A stretch of 5,491 nt of DNA from Verrucomicrobiota bacterium (GCA_023410155.1 JAEYQF010000118.1:1-5491), one strand, 5' to 3'. Positions 1-5,491 are shown, numbered from the stretch's first letter. Notes: generated from the letters alone by a model not told the origin. Made by a program: numbers and translations.

Positions 1-829
1 CCAGCACCTCCTGGAAGTGCTGGCGCGCGCGAGCGAGATTGTCGGCCTTCGATTGCGTTTCATCCGGCTCGAACACGGGTGACGAGTAGAGCAGCGATGC
101 GCCCGACCGGTCGGGCACGCTCAGGCAGAAGACCACCGGCATGCGGAACATCAGGGCGAGATGATAGATGGTAAACGGCATCTGACGTCGCGCGCCGAGG
201 AACTGCAGGATTTCGAGTTTGGAGCTGTGTTCGGCCCGGTCACACATCATCGCGATCGAACCGCCGGAATCGGCCGCTTGTTTCAGGGCGAAAAGGAGGT
301 TCTCGCTCTGGTTCACCCACACATACGTGACCCACTCGCCAAAGGTGCGGGAAAGGTGCTCGGTATCGTGGGAGTTTCCGAGCCGCAGGCGAATCATGTG
401 CACGTGCCGGCGAAAGGTGCCGAGCAGAAACCCGAGCAGGTCGGAATTGCCGAAATGAAACGTGCCCAGCAGGGCGGGCCGGCCCGAGCGCATCAGCGCG
501 GCAAACCGTTCGAAGCCGGGCTGGGGAATGCAGGTGTGGTGCCCTGTCTCCGCGGCGCGGATACGCGTCATCAATACTCCCACGTAGGTGTAGAAGTGTC
601 GCCAAACGTCCCTGCGTCGCACGCGCCGTCTCAGAATGGTCGCGAGATACGCATCGGAGTGACGTCGCTGTTTCTCCATCGCAAAAACCGCGACCCACGT
701 GCCCACCGCGAGCAGCGCACGCAGCAGCGACCGCGGCAGCAGGCGGTCGAGGTTGCGTAGAAAAGCGTAACCCCAGCTCGGCCCGGGATTGCGCAACGGA
801 GCGGACGAAGGCGCGCGATTCAGAGCCAT
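1..829 (-). CDS. LpxL/HtrB-like lysophospholipid acyltransferase, C-terminus cut by window edge
   Basis: Membrane-associated acyltransferase of the lipid A biosynthesis (Lip_A_acyltrans) family. It transfers an acyl chain from an ACP or CoA donor to a lipid or glycolipid acceptor at the inner membrane. Reading starts at the ATG at 829-827, and 276 residues are visible of a usual 290-320. A hydrophobic stretch lies at about residues 31-51. The catalytic H(X4)D box is HFGNSD at 125-130. The second conserved block has CDR at 196-198 followed by FLG near 210-212 and the usual run ending in a PVVF segment near 231-234. Its start overlaps the upstream ketosynthase-like gene by 10 nt, so the two are probably translationally coupled. 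By context it probably acts on the product of this operon, as the LpxL-like enzymes of aryl polyene clusters are thought to do, rather than on lipid A itself. The family call is firm. The acceptor is inferred. Confidence 0.87.
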   Translation of the reverse strand, partial: MALNRAPSSAPLRNPGPSWGYAFLRNLDRLLPRSLLRALLAVGTWVAVFAMEKQRRHSDAYLATILRRRVRRRDVWRHFYTYVGVLMTRIRAAETGHHTCIPQPGFERFAALMRSGRPALLGTFHFGNSDLLGFLLGTFRRHVHMIRLRLGNSHDTEHLSRTFGEWVTYVWVNQSENLLFALKQAADSGGSIAMMCDRAEHSSKLEILQFLGARRQMPFTIYHLALMFRMPVVFCLSVPDRSGASLLYSSPVFEPDETQSKADNLARARQHFQEVL

Positions 830-1473
830 GACAAGGAGAGGTGCAGGCCAGGGGCGATGTCGCGTTCGATCGGCTGCCGCTGGTGCAGGGCGGAAAAAAA
901 CTCCGGCAAGCCAAGGGATCCCTCCTCCTCGTCGGTCAGCGAAAGCTGTAGCGAGGCCACGGCACCTGCCGAATCGCGCGTGAGCACCGCCGCGAACGCG
1001 AATGCATCGTCGCTCGCCGCGCCACGCTCCAGGAGCCAGGAGCCCCGCTCCTCGCCTCCGCAGAGGATCACGCGGGACGCCTCGTTCAGCACCGCGGAGC
1101 GCAGCGCATGCGCGACGAGCTGCTCTCTTCCCGTGTGAGGGAAAACTTCGCGAACGCTTTGCTGGCGGGAAATGAGGACTTGTTGCACCGCGCTGGGGTG
1201 AATGGACGTCTGAAAAAGCGTGGGACTGGCCGAGGGGAAGCTCACCAGGAAATCCTCGAGCGCGCGCGATTCGGCGTAGACCGAGGCGTAGACGATGACG
1301 TCGTCCGCGTGCGGCGCGACATCCTGAAGCACGCCGCCGAGCAGCATCCCCAGCTGTGTCATGCGGCGGGTGGCGTTGCGCGGAAAAGCGCCCGCGAGCC
1401 GTTGGCGCGTGGCGGCGATGTCCTCGAGACCGGGGGCATCGGTGCGGAGGACCTGGAGGTAACGTTCAACCAT
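820..1473 (-). CDS. Half-length beta-ketoacyl synthase-like protein, probable chain length factor
   Basis: The product is 217 residues, about half a normal ketosynthase. It resembles the ketoacyl-synt_2 / chain-length-factor type found in aryl polyene clusters (ApeC-like). The segment around residues 83-95 (SPTLFQTSIHPSA) matches the family's SPT-x-F-x-x-S-x-H block, and a short beta strand ending in ILCGG follows at 136-140. The only cysteine is C138 in that strand. No Cys-His-His triad is visible, so it should not condense by itself. In characterised aryl polyene systems such a partner forms a heterodimer with the active ketosynthase and helps set chain length. I chose the ATG at 1473 over an in-frame ATG at 1551 because homology begins there and it overlaps the ketosynthase stop by 8 nt. 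The longer form would add 26 residues lying inside the ketosynthase gene. The function is inferred from resemblance and neighbourhood. Confidence 0.78.
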   Translation of the reverse strand: MVERYLQVLRTDAPGLEDIAATRQRLAGAFPRNATRRMTQLGMLLGGVLQDVAPHADDVIVYASVYAESRALEDFLVSFPSASPTLFQTSIHPSAVQQVLISRQQSVREVFPHTGREQLVAHALRSAVLNEASRVILCGGEERGSWLLERGAASDDAFAFAAVLTRDSAGAVASLQLSLTDEEEGSLGLPEFFSALHQRQPIERDIAPGLHLSLSWL

Positions 1474-2593
1474 GGGAAAGGAGGCAGGCGGCGTGGGCTC
1501 CACCGAAAGCGTTGCTCGTGAGCAACACCGCATCGTAATCCTGAGCCGCAAACGGTTCCGCGCTCACCTGGTCGCTGAAGAAGGGCGGCGCGGATCCAAT
1601 CGTCCCGGGCACTTTTCCCGTTCGCAGCGACTCGGCCGCGAGTGAAAGTTCGACCAGGCCACAGCTGCCGAGAGTGTGTCCCACGCTGCCCTTCCACGAG
1701 ACGATCGGCGCCTCGGCAAACAGGCGGGCGAGGGTCTCTGCTTCGAGCCTTCCTGCCTCGAGAGTGCCGGTTCCGTGACCTTTCACCCAGATTCGGCGAG
1801 AGCCGGCGGCTTCACGCACGGGAGCGAGACAAGCGTCGAATCCTGCGCCGTCCGCCCGGTTGGCGGTGAAATGGTGCATCTCATTGTGCAGACTTTGCGC
1901 GCTCAGCTGATACGACTCGCCCCCCGCCGGTCGTGTCTTCTCCAGGACAGCGAAGGCCGCACCATCGCCCAATCCGACGGAACCGGTGGCACGAGCCGCG
2001 TAGGGTGCGGGATACTCGTGGTTCAAAATCTTCAACGCGTGGAATCCGCCGCCCACGAAGGGCGAAACAAAGTCGAAGCTGAACACCAGCGCACGCTCGG
2101 CCCAGCCAGCGTGCAATGCGCGGGTGGCCAGCAGCAGGCCCAAATGAGCTGACACGCACGCATGCGAGAGCACGGCGACGTTGGCACCCCAGCCGAACTC
2201 GCGCCGCATCCAATCCACCGTGGCGAAGGGCGTGCCGTAGCAGAGATGTTCCGCGCGCTTCGTCTGCTGGAACGCATAGAGACTGCCGACACCAAAATTA
2301 CTGCTCGTGACAAACACGGGGAAGCGCGCCGTCCCCCACGGCGCCGTGGGCACCGATCGCGCCAGCGGCGTGAGCGGGTGTATCCAGTTGGGTGGGACAC
2401 TCTCGTCCAGCGACCTTCCTGGCACGAGCGCAAGCGGCACGGAATCGCCGCCGGAGGCGCCAAGCACTGGCTGGAGCTTCAGGGCACGCCGCCCGGCGAG
2501 CATCGCGGCGTGCGTTTCCCCCGCCGCGCCAAATGCCGTGAGGCAGCCGGTCGCAGAGATCCAGACGGGCGACTGCTCGACCGACGCGCTCAT
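1466..2593 (-). CDS. Beta-ketoacyl-ACP synthase (KAS II / type II PKS-like)
   Basis: Thiolase-fold ketosynthase of 375 residues that should carry out decarboxylative Claisen condensation of malonyl-ACP with an ACP-bound acyl or aryl starter. The triad is complete: Cys146 in SHACVSAH (143-150), His273 in GHGTGT (272-277) and His306 in SVGHTLGSCG (303-312), with the supporting Lys301 just before the last. A C-terminal NAFGGAHA block (361-368) closes the fold. It is somewhat shorter than FabF (about 410 residues), as is common for ketosynthases of aryl polyene type. The ATG at 2593 is preferred because family homology starts soon after it. An in-frame ATG at 2671 would run into the ACP gene. It lies 16 nt downstream of the ACP gene and overlaps the next gene by 8 nt, matching an ACP-KS-CLF module. 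A housekeeping FabB/F role is less likely given the Cys-less partner beside it. Confidence 0.92.
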   Translation of the reverse strand: MSASVEQSPVWISATGCLTAFGAAGETHAAMLAGRRALKLQPVLGASGGDSVPLALVPGRSLDESVPPNWIHPLTPLARSVPTAPWGTARFPVFVTSSNFGVGSLYAFQQTKRAEHLCYGTPFATVDWMRREFGWGANVAVLSHACVSAHLGLLLATRALHAGWAERALVFSFDFVSPFVGGGFHALKILNHEYPAPYAARATGSVGLGDGAAFAVLEKTRPAGGESYQLSAQSLHNEMHHFTANRADGAGFDACLAPVREAAGSRRIWVKGHGTGTLEAGRLEAETLARLFAEAPIVSWKGSVGHTLGSCGLVELSLAAESLRTGKVPGTIGSAPPFFSDQVSAEPFAAQDYDAVLLTSNAFGGAHAACLLSHG

Positions 2594-2609
2594 GATTTTT
2601 CGAAGCTTG

Positions 2610-2885
2610 TCAGGCGGACAAGCGTTCTTGGGGCGCGCGGGCGCGGATGAACTCCGCCAGCTTCGCCACACTGGAGAGCGCCACTCGCGATTCCTCGCTG
2701 CTGCTGATTTTGATCCCGAATTCTTTCTCGAGCGACACGACCAGCTCGAGCGCGTCGATCGAGTCCAGATTCAGCCCGGCGCCGATCAACGGCTCGTCGT
2801 CGCCGATGTCCTCGGGACGCACGTCGGGAATCTTCAGCGTGGTGACGATGAGGTGCTTCAGACGTTGATGCAGGGGATCGGTCAT
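2610..2885 (-). CDS. Acyl carrier protein
   Basis: Small 91-residue acyl carrier protein. The phosphopantetheine attachment site is Ser42 in DSIDALEL (41-48), at the start of helix II. A preceding PLIGAGLNL loop, an EKEFGIKIS segment after helix II and a C-terminal helix complete the four-helix fold. A holo-ACP synthase or Sfp-type transferase, not present in this window, would activate it. The DSID-A-LEL wording differs from the DSLD-x-VEL typical of fatty acid synthase AcpP, which suits a dedicated secondary-pathway carrier. It sits between the methyltransferase (16 nt upstream) and the ketosynthase (16 nt downstream). Only one carrier is visible here, whereas characterised aryl polyene clusters usually encode two, so a second may lie outside. 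The ATG at 2885 gives a normal ACP length and has no Shine-Dalgarno sequence. Confidence 0.95.
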   Translation of the reverse strand: MTDPLHQRLKHLIVTTLKIPDVRPEDIGDDEPLIGAGLNLDSIDALELVVSLEKEFGIKISSSEESRVALSSVAKLAEFIRARAPQERLSA

Positions 2886-2901
2886 GACGTGGAAAGGCGG
2901 T

Positions 2902-3630
2902 TCACGGCTTGCGGGCGGAGTATTCGCTGAAAAGGCCGAGCATCGCGGTGCGTTTCACGTCCGCGAATCCCGCGTTACGCAGAGCCTCGAGCACCGCTTC
3001 GGGACGGACGCACGCATCCATCGTTTCCCAGAAATATACCATCATCTCACGCGCCTCCCGGCTGCCGGTGAAGATTCGGGTGAGTCCGGGATAGACCTTG
3101 CCGAAATAGAGTTTGAACAGCCATGCCGGGACGGGGCGGGCCGGTTTGGTGACCTCGAGAATCAGCAGGCGGCCGCCGGGCTTAAGCACGCGGTGATACT
3201 CGGCAAATGCCTCGTCGAGGGTGGTCACGTGCCGAAGCGCGTATCCCATTGTGAGGAAATCGAAGGTATGGTTGGCGAAGGGGAGTGCTTCGGCGCGACC
3301 CTGCACAAAAGTTGCGGAGAGTTTTTTCTTCGCGACCTCCAGCATGCCTGCGCTCGGATCGAGGCAGGTGATGGCGTCGGCGGAGCCGAGAAGTTTGGCC
3401 GCCGCCGTGGCCACCAGTCCGGTGCCGCAGGCGACATCGAGCAGTCGCTGGCCGGGGGCGAGGCCATGCCGTTTCAGCGCCCAGCGTCGATAGAACGAGC
3501 CGCTCCGTAGGAAGCCCCAGTCGACGACGCCGTCGTAGTGTTTCGCACCCGCGTCAAACAGCCGGTTGACATACGCTGGTTTGGCTTCGGTCGAGGCGTA
3601 GTGTTCAGCGAGGGGCGGGTGGGGCAGCAT
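2902..3630 (-). CDS. UbiE/COQ5-family class I SAM methyltransferase
   Basis: SAM-dependent methyltransferase of 242 residues. The UbiE-like N-terminus is seen as FDAGAKHYD (25-33) followed by a GSFYRRW stretch (44-50). Motif I is LLDVACGTG (63-71), the acidic residue at the end of strand 2 is Asp91, GRAEALPF is at 111-118 and the LKPGGRL block at 149-155. The C-terminal third is not that of a canonical menaquinone/ubiquinone enzyme: where MenG/UbiE have an AY-x-YLP-type segment, this has REMMVYFWETMDACVRP (194-210) and it ends in GLFSEYSARKP. That ending, and its place as first gene before ACP-KS-CLF, point to an aryl-ring or starter-unit methyltransferase of the pathway. A quinone role cannot be excluded. 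The ATG at 3630 is chosen because homology starts soon after. The in-frame ATG at 3750 would add 40 Arg/Pro/Ser-rich residues with no family resemblance. Confidence 0.88.
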   Translation of the reverse strand: MLPHPPLAEHYASTEAKPAYVNRLFDAGAKHYDGVVDWGFLRSGSFYRRWALKRHGLAPGQRLLDVACGTGLVATAAAKLLGSADAITCLDPSAGMLEVAKKKLSATFVQGRAEALPFANHTFDFLTMGYALRHVTTLDEAFAEYHRVLKPGGRLLILEVTKPARPVPAWLFKLYFGKVYPGLTRIFTGSREAREMMVYFWETMDACVRPEAVLEALRNAGFADVKRTAMLGLFSEYSARKP

Positions 3631-3721
3631 GGGAAAAGGGCACTCGGGCGAGCGGCAACGGAAGCCCGACGCGATCCGAGACAGCCGTCGCAAGAGCTGG
3701 TTGCGCGAGCGCGGCCGATTT

Positions 3722-3740
3722 TGGCAGAGCCGATCTGCCG
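3722..3740 (-). promoter_or_regulatory. Small hairpin / inverted repeat in the operon leader
   Basis: A perfect 6-bp inverted repeat (GGCAGA at 3723-3728, TCTGCC at 3734-3739) has a 5-nt spacer and lies about 95 nt upstream of the methyltransferase start. No T-run follows it on either strand, so it is not an intrinsic terminator. It could be an operator half-site pair or a leader hairpin, or be chance in GC-rich DNA. No convincing minus-strand -35/-10 pair was found in 3631-3810. Confidence 0.25.
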
Positions 3741-3767
3741 AGGGAAACAAGGACGCCTAACTAACAG

Positions 3768-3796
3768 TTGACAGCAGGCGGATGGCTTCGGATTTT
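3768..3796 (+). promoter_or_regulatory. Possible sigma-70 promoter for tRNA-His
   Basis: A perfect TTGACA at 3768-3773 is followed, after 17 nt, by GATTTT at 3791-3796, a weak 3-of-6 match to TATAAT. The tRNA starts at 3811, 15 nt after the -10 candidate, which fits a short tRNA leader. The perfect -35 and exact spacing favour it. The poor -10 lowers confidence. Confidence 0.4.
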
Positions 3797-3810
3797 TCCC
3801 GCTCCTTTAC

Positions 3811-3888
3811 GGCGGCCATAGCTCAGTTGGTTAGAGCACAAGATTGTGGATCTTGGGGTCGCGGGTTCAAATCCCGTTGGCCGCCCCA
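3811..3888 (+). tRNA. tRNA-His (anticodon GUG)
   Basis: A complete cloverleaf can be folded by hand. The acceptor 5' strand GCGGCCA (3812-3818) pairs with TGGCCGC (3878-3884). The extra G at 3811 (position -1) pairs with C at 3885 (position 73), the identity feature of tRNA-His recognised by histidyl-tRNA synthetase. The D stem is GCTC/GAGC (3821-3824, 3834-3837). The anticodon stem CAAGA/TCTTG (3839-3843, 3851-3855) encloses the loop TTGTGGA with anticodon GTG at 3846-3848. The T arm is GCGGG-TTCAAAT-CCCGT (3861-3877). CCA is encoded at 3886-3888. Six T residues follow at 3889-3894. It is divergent from the ACP/ketosynthase operon and precedes the phosphatase-fold gene on the same strand. 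Confidence 0.98.
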
Positions 3889-3957
3889 TTTTTTGCGGGA
3901 CGTAGAAAAGGTGTTTCCCGTTGATAGCTCGCAGGGGTGGCTGCACGTTGCTTCGCC

Positions 3958-4731
3958 ATGTCTCGGCTGCGGATCGTCACGTTCAACATCGCGCATGCGC
4001 GGGGCCTGACGCCCATCCAAGGCTTCACGCTGGGACAAAAATTGCGGGCGAACCTGCGCAAGATCGGTCGGCTGCTCGCACAGCTGCAGCCCGACGTGGT
4101 GGCCCTGCAGGAAATCGACGAACGTTCCCGCTGGGCGGGCAACTTCGACCACCTCGAATACCTTCGCCTGCACAGCGGGTTTCCGCATGCGGCGTTCGGG
4201 ATCCACAATCGTCGCACCGGACTCTTCAACCTGAGTTACGGCAACGCCATCCTCTCGCGTCACCCGATCGTCGCGACTGAGACGGTCGTGTTTGGCCAGC
4301 GGCGGGTGGGTGAGAAAGGTTTCCTCTTTGCCGAACTCGATGTGCACGGTCGCATCGTGCCCGTGATGAACGTCCACCTGCATTTCAGTTCACGCGAACA
4401 TCGTTTCCGGCAGATCGGGCGCATGCTTGCGTGGCTGCGCGAAAAGCAGCGCGGGCGTGCGGCCCACTGGCACGTGCCTCCGATCGTCTGCGGCGATCTC
4501 AACAACACGGGCCATGGGGCCGACGCCACCGCTTCGCTGCTCAGTCATCTCCACGATTATGGCGACTACGCGCTGCATCCTGCGAGCGGGCGCACGTTTC
4601 CATCGCCCTGGCCGGGCCGGTTGCTCGATTTCGTTTTCATGCCGGGCACCTGCCAGCAGATCCGCTCGGAGATTATCCGATGTTACCTCTCTGACCACCG
4701 GCCTGTGCTGGTCGAGTTTGCCCTGCCGTGA
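3958..4731 (+). CDS. Endonuclease/exonuclease/phosphatase (EEP) family hydrolase
   Basis: Metal-dependent phosphoesterase of the DNase I-like / EEP fold, 257 residues, no signal peptide, so probably cytoplasmic. The expected catalytic landmarks appear in order: Asn10 in TFNIAHARG, Glu52 in ALQEID (metal ligand), YGNAILSRHPI at 94-104, NVHLHFSSREHRFRQ at 138-152, the general-base region Asp180 and Asn182 in CGDLNNT, Asp224 in LLDFVF, and the terminal SDHRPV with Asp246 and His247. The substrate cannot be read from sequence. Relatives cleave nucleic acids, phospholipids or phosphorylated small molecules. I prefer the ATG at 3958. A GTG at 3937 in frame would add seven residues, and an AGGGG directly abuts it, too close for a ribosome site. 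It lies 69 nt after tRNA-His and 64 nt before trpA on the same strand. No functional link to either is evident. Confidence 0.9.
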   Translation: MSRLRIVTFNIAHARGLTPIQGFTLGQKLRANLRKIGRLLAQLQPDVVALQEIDERSRWAGNFDHLEYLRLHSGFPHAAFGIHNRRTGLFNLSYGNAILSRHPIVATETVVFGQRRVGEKGFLFAELDVHGRIVPVMNVHLHFSSREHRFRQIGRMLAWLREKQRGRAAHWHVPPIVCGDLNNTGHGADATASLLSHLHDYGDYALHPASGRTFPSPWPGRLLDFVFMPGTCQQIRSEIIRCYLSDHRPVLVEFALP

Positions 4732-4774
4732 GCCGGTCCAGGCGCGAAAACGGCGATTGCCCCATCGGCGGGAA

Positions 4775-4794
4775 GGGCTTGTGCTCGACAGCCC
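4775..4794 (+). promoter_or_regulatory. Hairpin immediately upstream of trpA start
   Basis: GGGCT (4775-4779) pairs with AGCCC (4790-4794). After a single bulged T, an inner GT (4781-4782) pairs with AC (4788-4789), leaving a five-base GCTCG loop. The stem ends one base before the trpA ATG and takes in the 3' part of the only purine-rich stretch nearby (GGAAGGG, 4771-4777). There is no T-run, so it is not a terminator. It could limit ribosome access to trpA or be incidental. Confidence 0.3.
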
Positions 4795-4795
4795 C

Positions 4796-5491
4796 ATGTC
4801 CCGAATCGCCGAGACTTTCGCCCGCGTCCGTGCAGAAAATCGCGCCGCCTTCGTCGCCTATCTTTGCGCCGGCGATCCGGATCTCGAGACATCCGTCCGG
4901 GCCTGCCGGGCGGTGATCGAAAACGGCGTCGACGTGCTCGAGCTGGGCGTGCCGTTTTCCGATCCGCTGGCTGACGGCCTGACCAATCAGCTGGCGGCCC
5001 AGCGGGCGCTCGAGAGCGGCATGACGATGGCGAAGGTCTTCGAACTCGCCCGCCGCGTCCGCGCCTTTTCCTCGGTGCCGATCGTCTTCTATACCTACTA
5101 CAATCTGGTTTTTGCCAACGGCGTGGAGAACTACGTGCGCGCCGCGCGGGAGGCCGGCGTCGATGGCCTGCTGACACTCGACCTGCCGCCGGAAGAGGCG
5201 CAGGAAGTCGCCACCGCGTGCCGCGCCCACAGTCTCGAGACGGTGATGATCGTGGCGCCGACCACGCCCGACGCGCGGATCGCGCGCATTGCGGCGGCGA
5301 CGACCGGCTTCATTTACTACGTCTCCCGGGAAGGCGTGACGGGCGTGCGCGATCAACTCGCCGCCAACATCCCCGAGATGCTTGGCCGTATCCGAAAACA
5401 CACGACACGGCCGGTCGTGGTCGGCTTCGGCATCTCCACTCGCGCCCAGGTCGCTCAAGTCGCCGCGCACGCCGACGGCGTCGTGGTGGGC
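4796..5491 (+). CDS. trpA: Tryptophan synthase alpha subunit, C-terminus cut by window edge
   Basis: Cleaves indole-3-glycerol phosphate to indole and glyceraldehyde-3-phosphate, passing indole through a tunnel to TrpB. The frame is open for 232 codons to the right edge with no stop. The family is about 260-270 residues, so roughly 30-35 are missing. The TIM-barrel landmarks are clear: AGDPDLETS at 25-33, catalytic Glu49 in LELGVPFSDPLADG and catalytic Asp60, both at the E. coli positions. YYNLVF lies at 101-106, LDLPPEE at 128-134, YYVSREGVTG (loop 6) at 174-183, and the phosphate-binding GFGIS at 210-214. After ADG the sequence is LTNQ where E. coli has PTIQ. The ATG at 4796 places Glu49 and Asp60 exactly. 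An in-frame GTG at 4781 would shift them. The preceding gene is a phosphatase-fold hydrolase, not trpB, so the usual trpBA pair is absent on the visible side. Confidence 0.97.
   Translation, partial: MSRIAETFARVRAENRAAFVAYLCAGDPDLETSVRACRAVIENGVDVLELGVPFSDPLADGLTNQLAAQRALESGMTMAKVFELARRVRAFSSVPIVFYTYYNLVFANGVENYVRAAREAGVDGLLTLDLPPEEAQEVATACRAHSLETVMIVAPTTPDARIARIAAATTGFIYYVSREGVTGVRDQLAANIPEMLGRIRKHTTRPVVVGFGISTRAQVAQVAAHADGVVVG

Noticed and set aside
161..760. Plus-strand 199-codon frame and minus-strand 224-codon frame (240-914) over the acyltransferase
   Set aside because: Both are Arg/Pro/His-rich with no domain. The correct minus frame gives an HFGNSD acyltransferase and is open to the window edge.
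1474..1484. Perfect Shine-Dalgarno-like GGGAAAGGAGG on the plus strand
   Set aside because: No ATG follows at a suitable distance and no plausible plus-strand gene starts there. It is the complement of the pyrimidine tract before the minus-strand CLF-like gene.
2307..2930. Plus-strand open frame of 207 codons opposite the ketosynthase and ACP genes
   Set aside because: It is a shadow of GC-rich coding DNA. The opposite strand carries complete catalytic motifs, and this frame shows no recognisable domain.
3631..3750. N-terminal 40-residue extension of the methyltransferase from the ATG at 3750
   Set aside because: It is Arg/Pro/Ser-rich, has no resemblance to the family and no ribosome site. 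The family's N-terminus fits the ATG at 3630.
3866..3894. tRNA-His 3' end as a phage or island attachment site
   Set aside because: No direct repeat of the tRNA 3' end and no integrase gene occur in the window.
3761..3946. Minus-strand reading frame with a GFEPATPRSTILCSNQLSYG-like peptide
   Set aside because: This is the well-known false protein produced by translating the antisense strand of a tRNA gene. It coincides exactly with tRNA-His.
4673..5470. Minus-strand 265-codon frame opposite trpA
   Set aside because: The plus strand encodes an unmistakable TrpA with Glu49, Asp60 and GFGIS in place. The reverse frame is a compositional shadow.
1..5491. CRISPR arrays, insertion sequences or long repeats
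   Set aside because: No regularly spaced repeats, transposase motifs or terminal inverted repeats were seen.

Overview
The window is a GC-rich bacterial chromosome segment. I think it comes from a Verrucomicrobiota member, probably Opitutaceae-like. That placement rests on recalled resemblance of the trpA product, the high GC and the absence of Shine-Dalgarno sequences. No search was run, and a GC-rich proteobacterium is not excluded.

Left part (1-3630, minus strand): five tightly packed genes read towards position 1. In transcription order they are a UbiE-like SAM methyltransferase, an acyl carrier protein, a complete Cys-His-His ketosynthase, a half-length Cys-less ketosynthase partner (chain-length-factor type), and an LpxL/HtrB-like acyltransferase cut by the window edge. 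The first three are separated by 16-nt gaps. The last three overlap by 8 and 10 nt. This gene set is typical of aryl polyene / dialkylresorcinol-type type II polyketide clusters. There the KS/CLF pair extends an ACP-bound aryl starter, a methyltransferase decorates the ring, and an LpxL-like enzyme helps attach the product to an outer-membrane lipid. The ketoreductase, dehydratases, starter-forming enzymes and exporter expected for a full pathway are not in the window. They may lie beyond position 1.

Middle (3631-3957): a divergent intergenic region holding the operon leader, with a small hairpin, and an intact tRNA-His(GUG) gene on the plus strand with the diagnostic G-1:C73 pair and encoded CCA.

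Right part (3958-5491, plus strand): an endonuclease/exonuclease/phosphatase-fold hydrolase of unknown substrate, then, after 64 nt, the first 232 codons of trpA (tryptophan synthase alpha), which runs off the right edge. No trpB lies beside it on the visible side.

The main points to follow up are the polyene-like operon, the pyrimidine-rich leaders that replace Shine-Dalgarno sequences in that operon, a hairpin abutting the trpA start, and an atypical residue pair in the TrpA catalytic loop.
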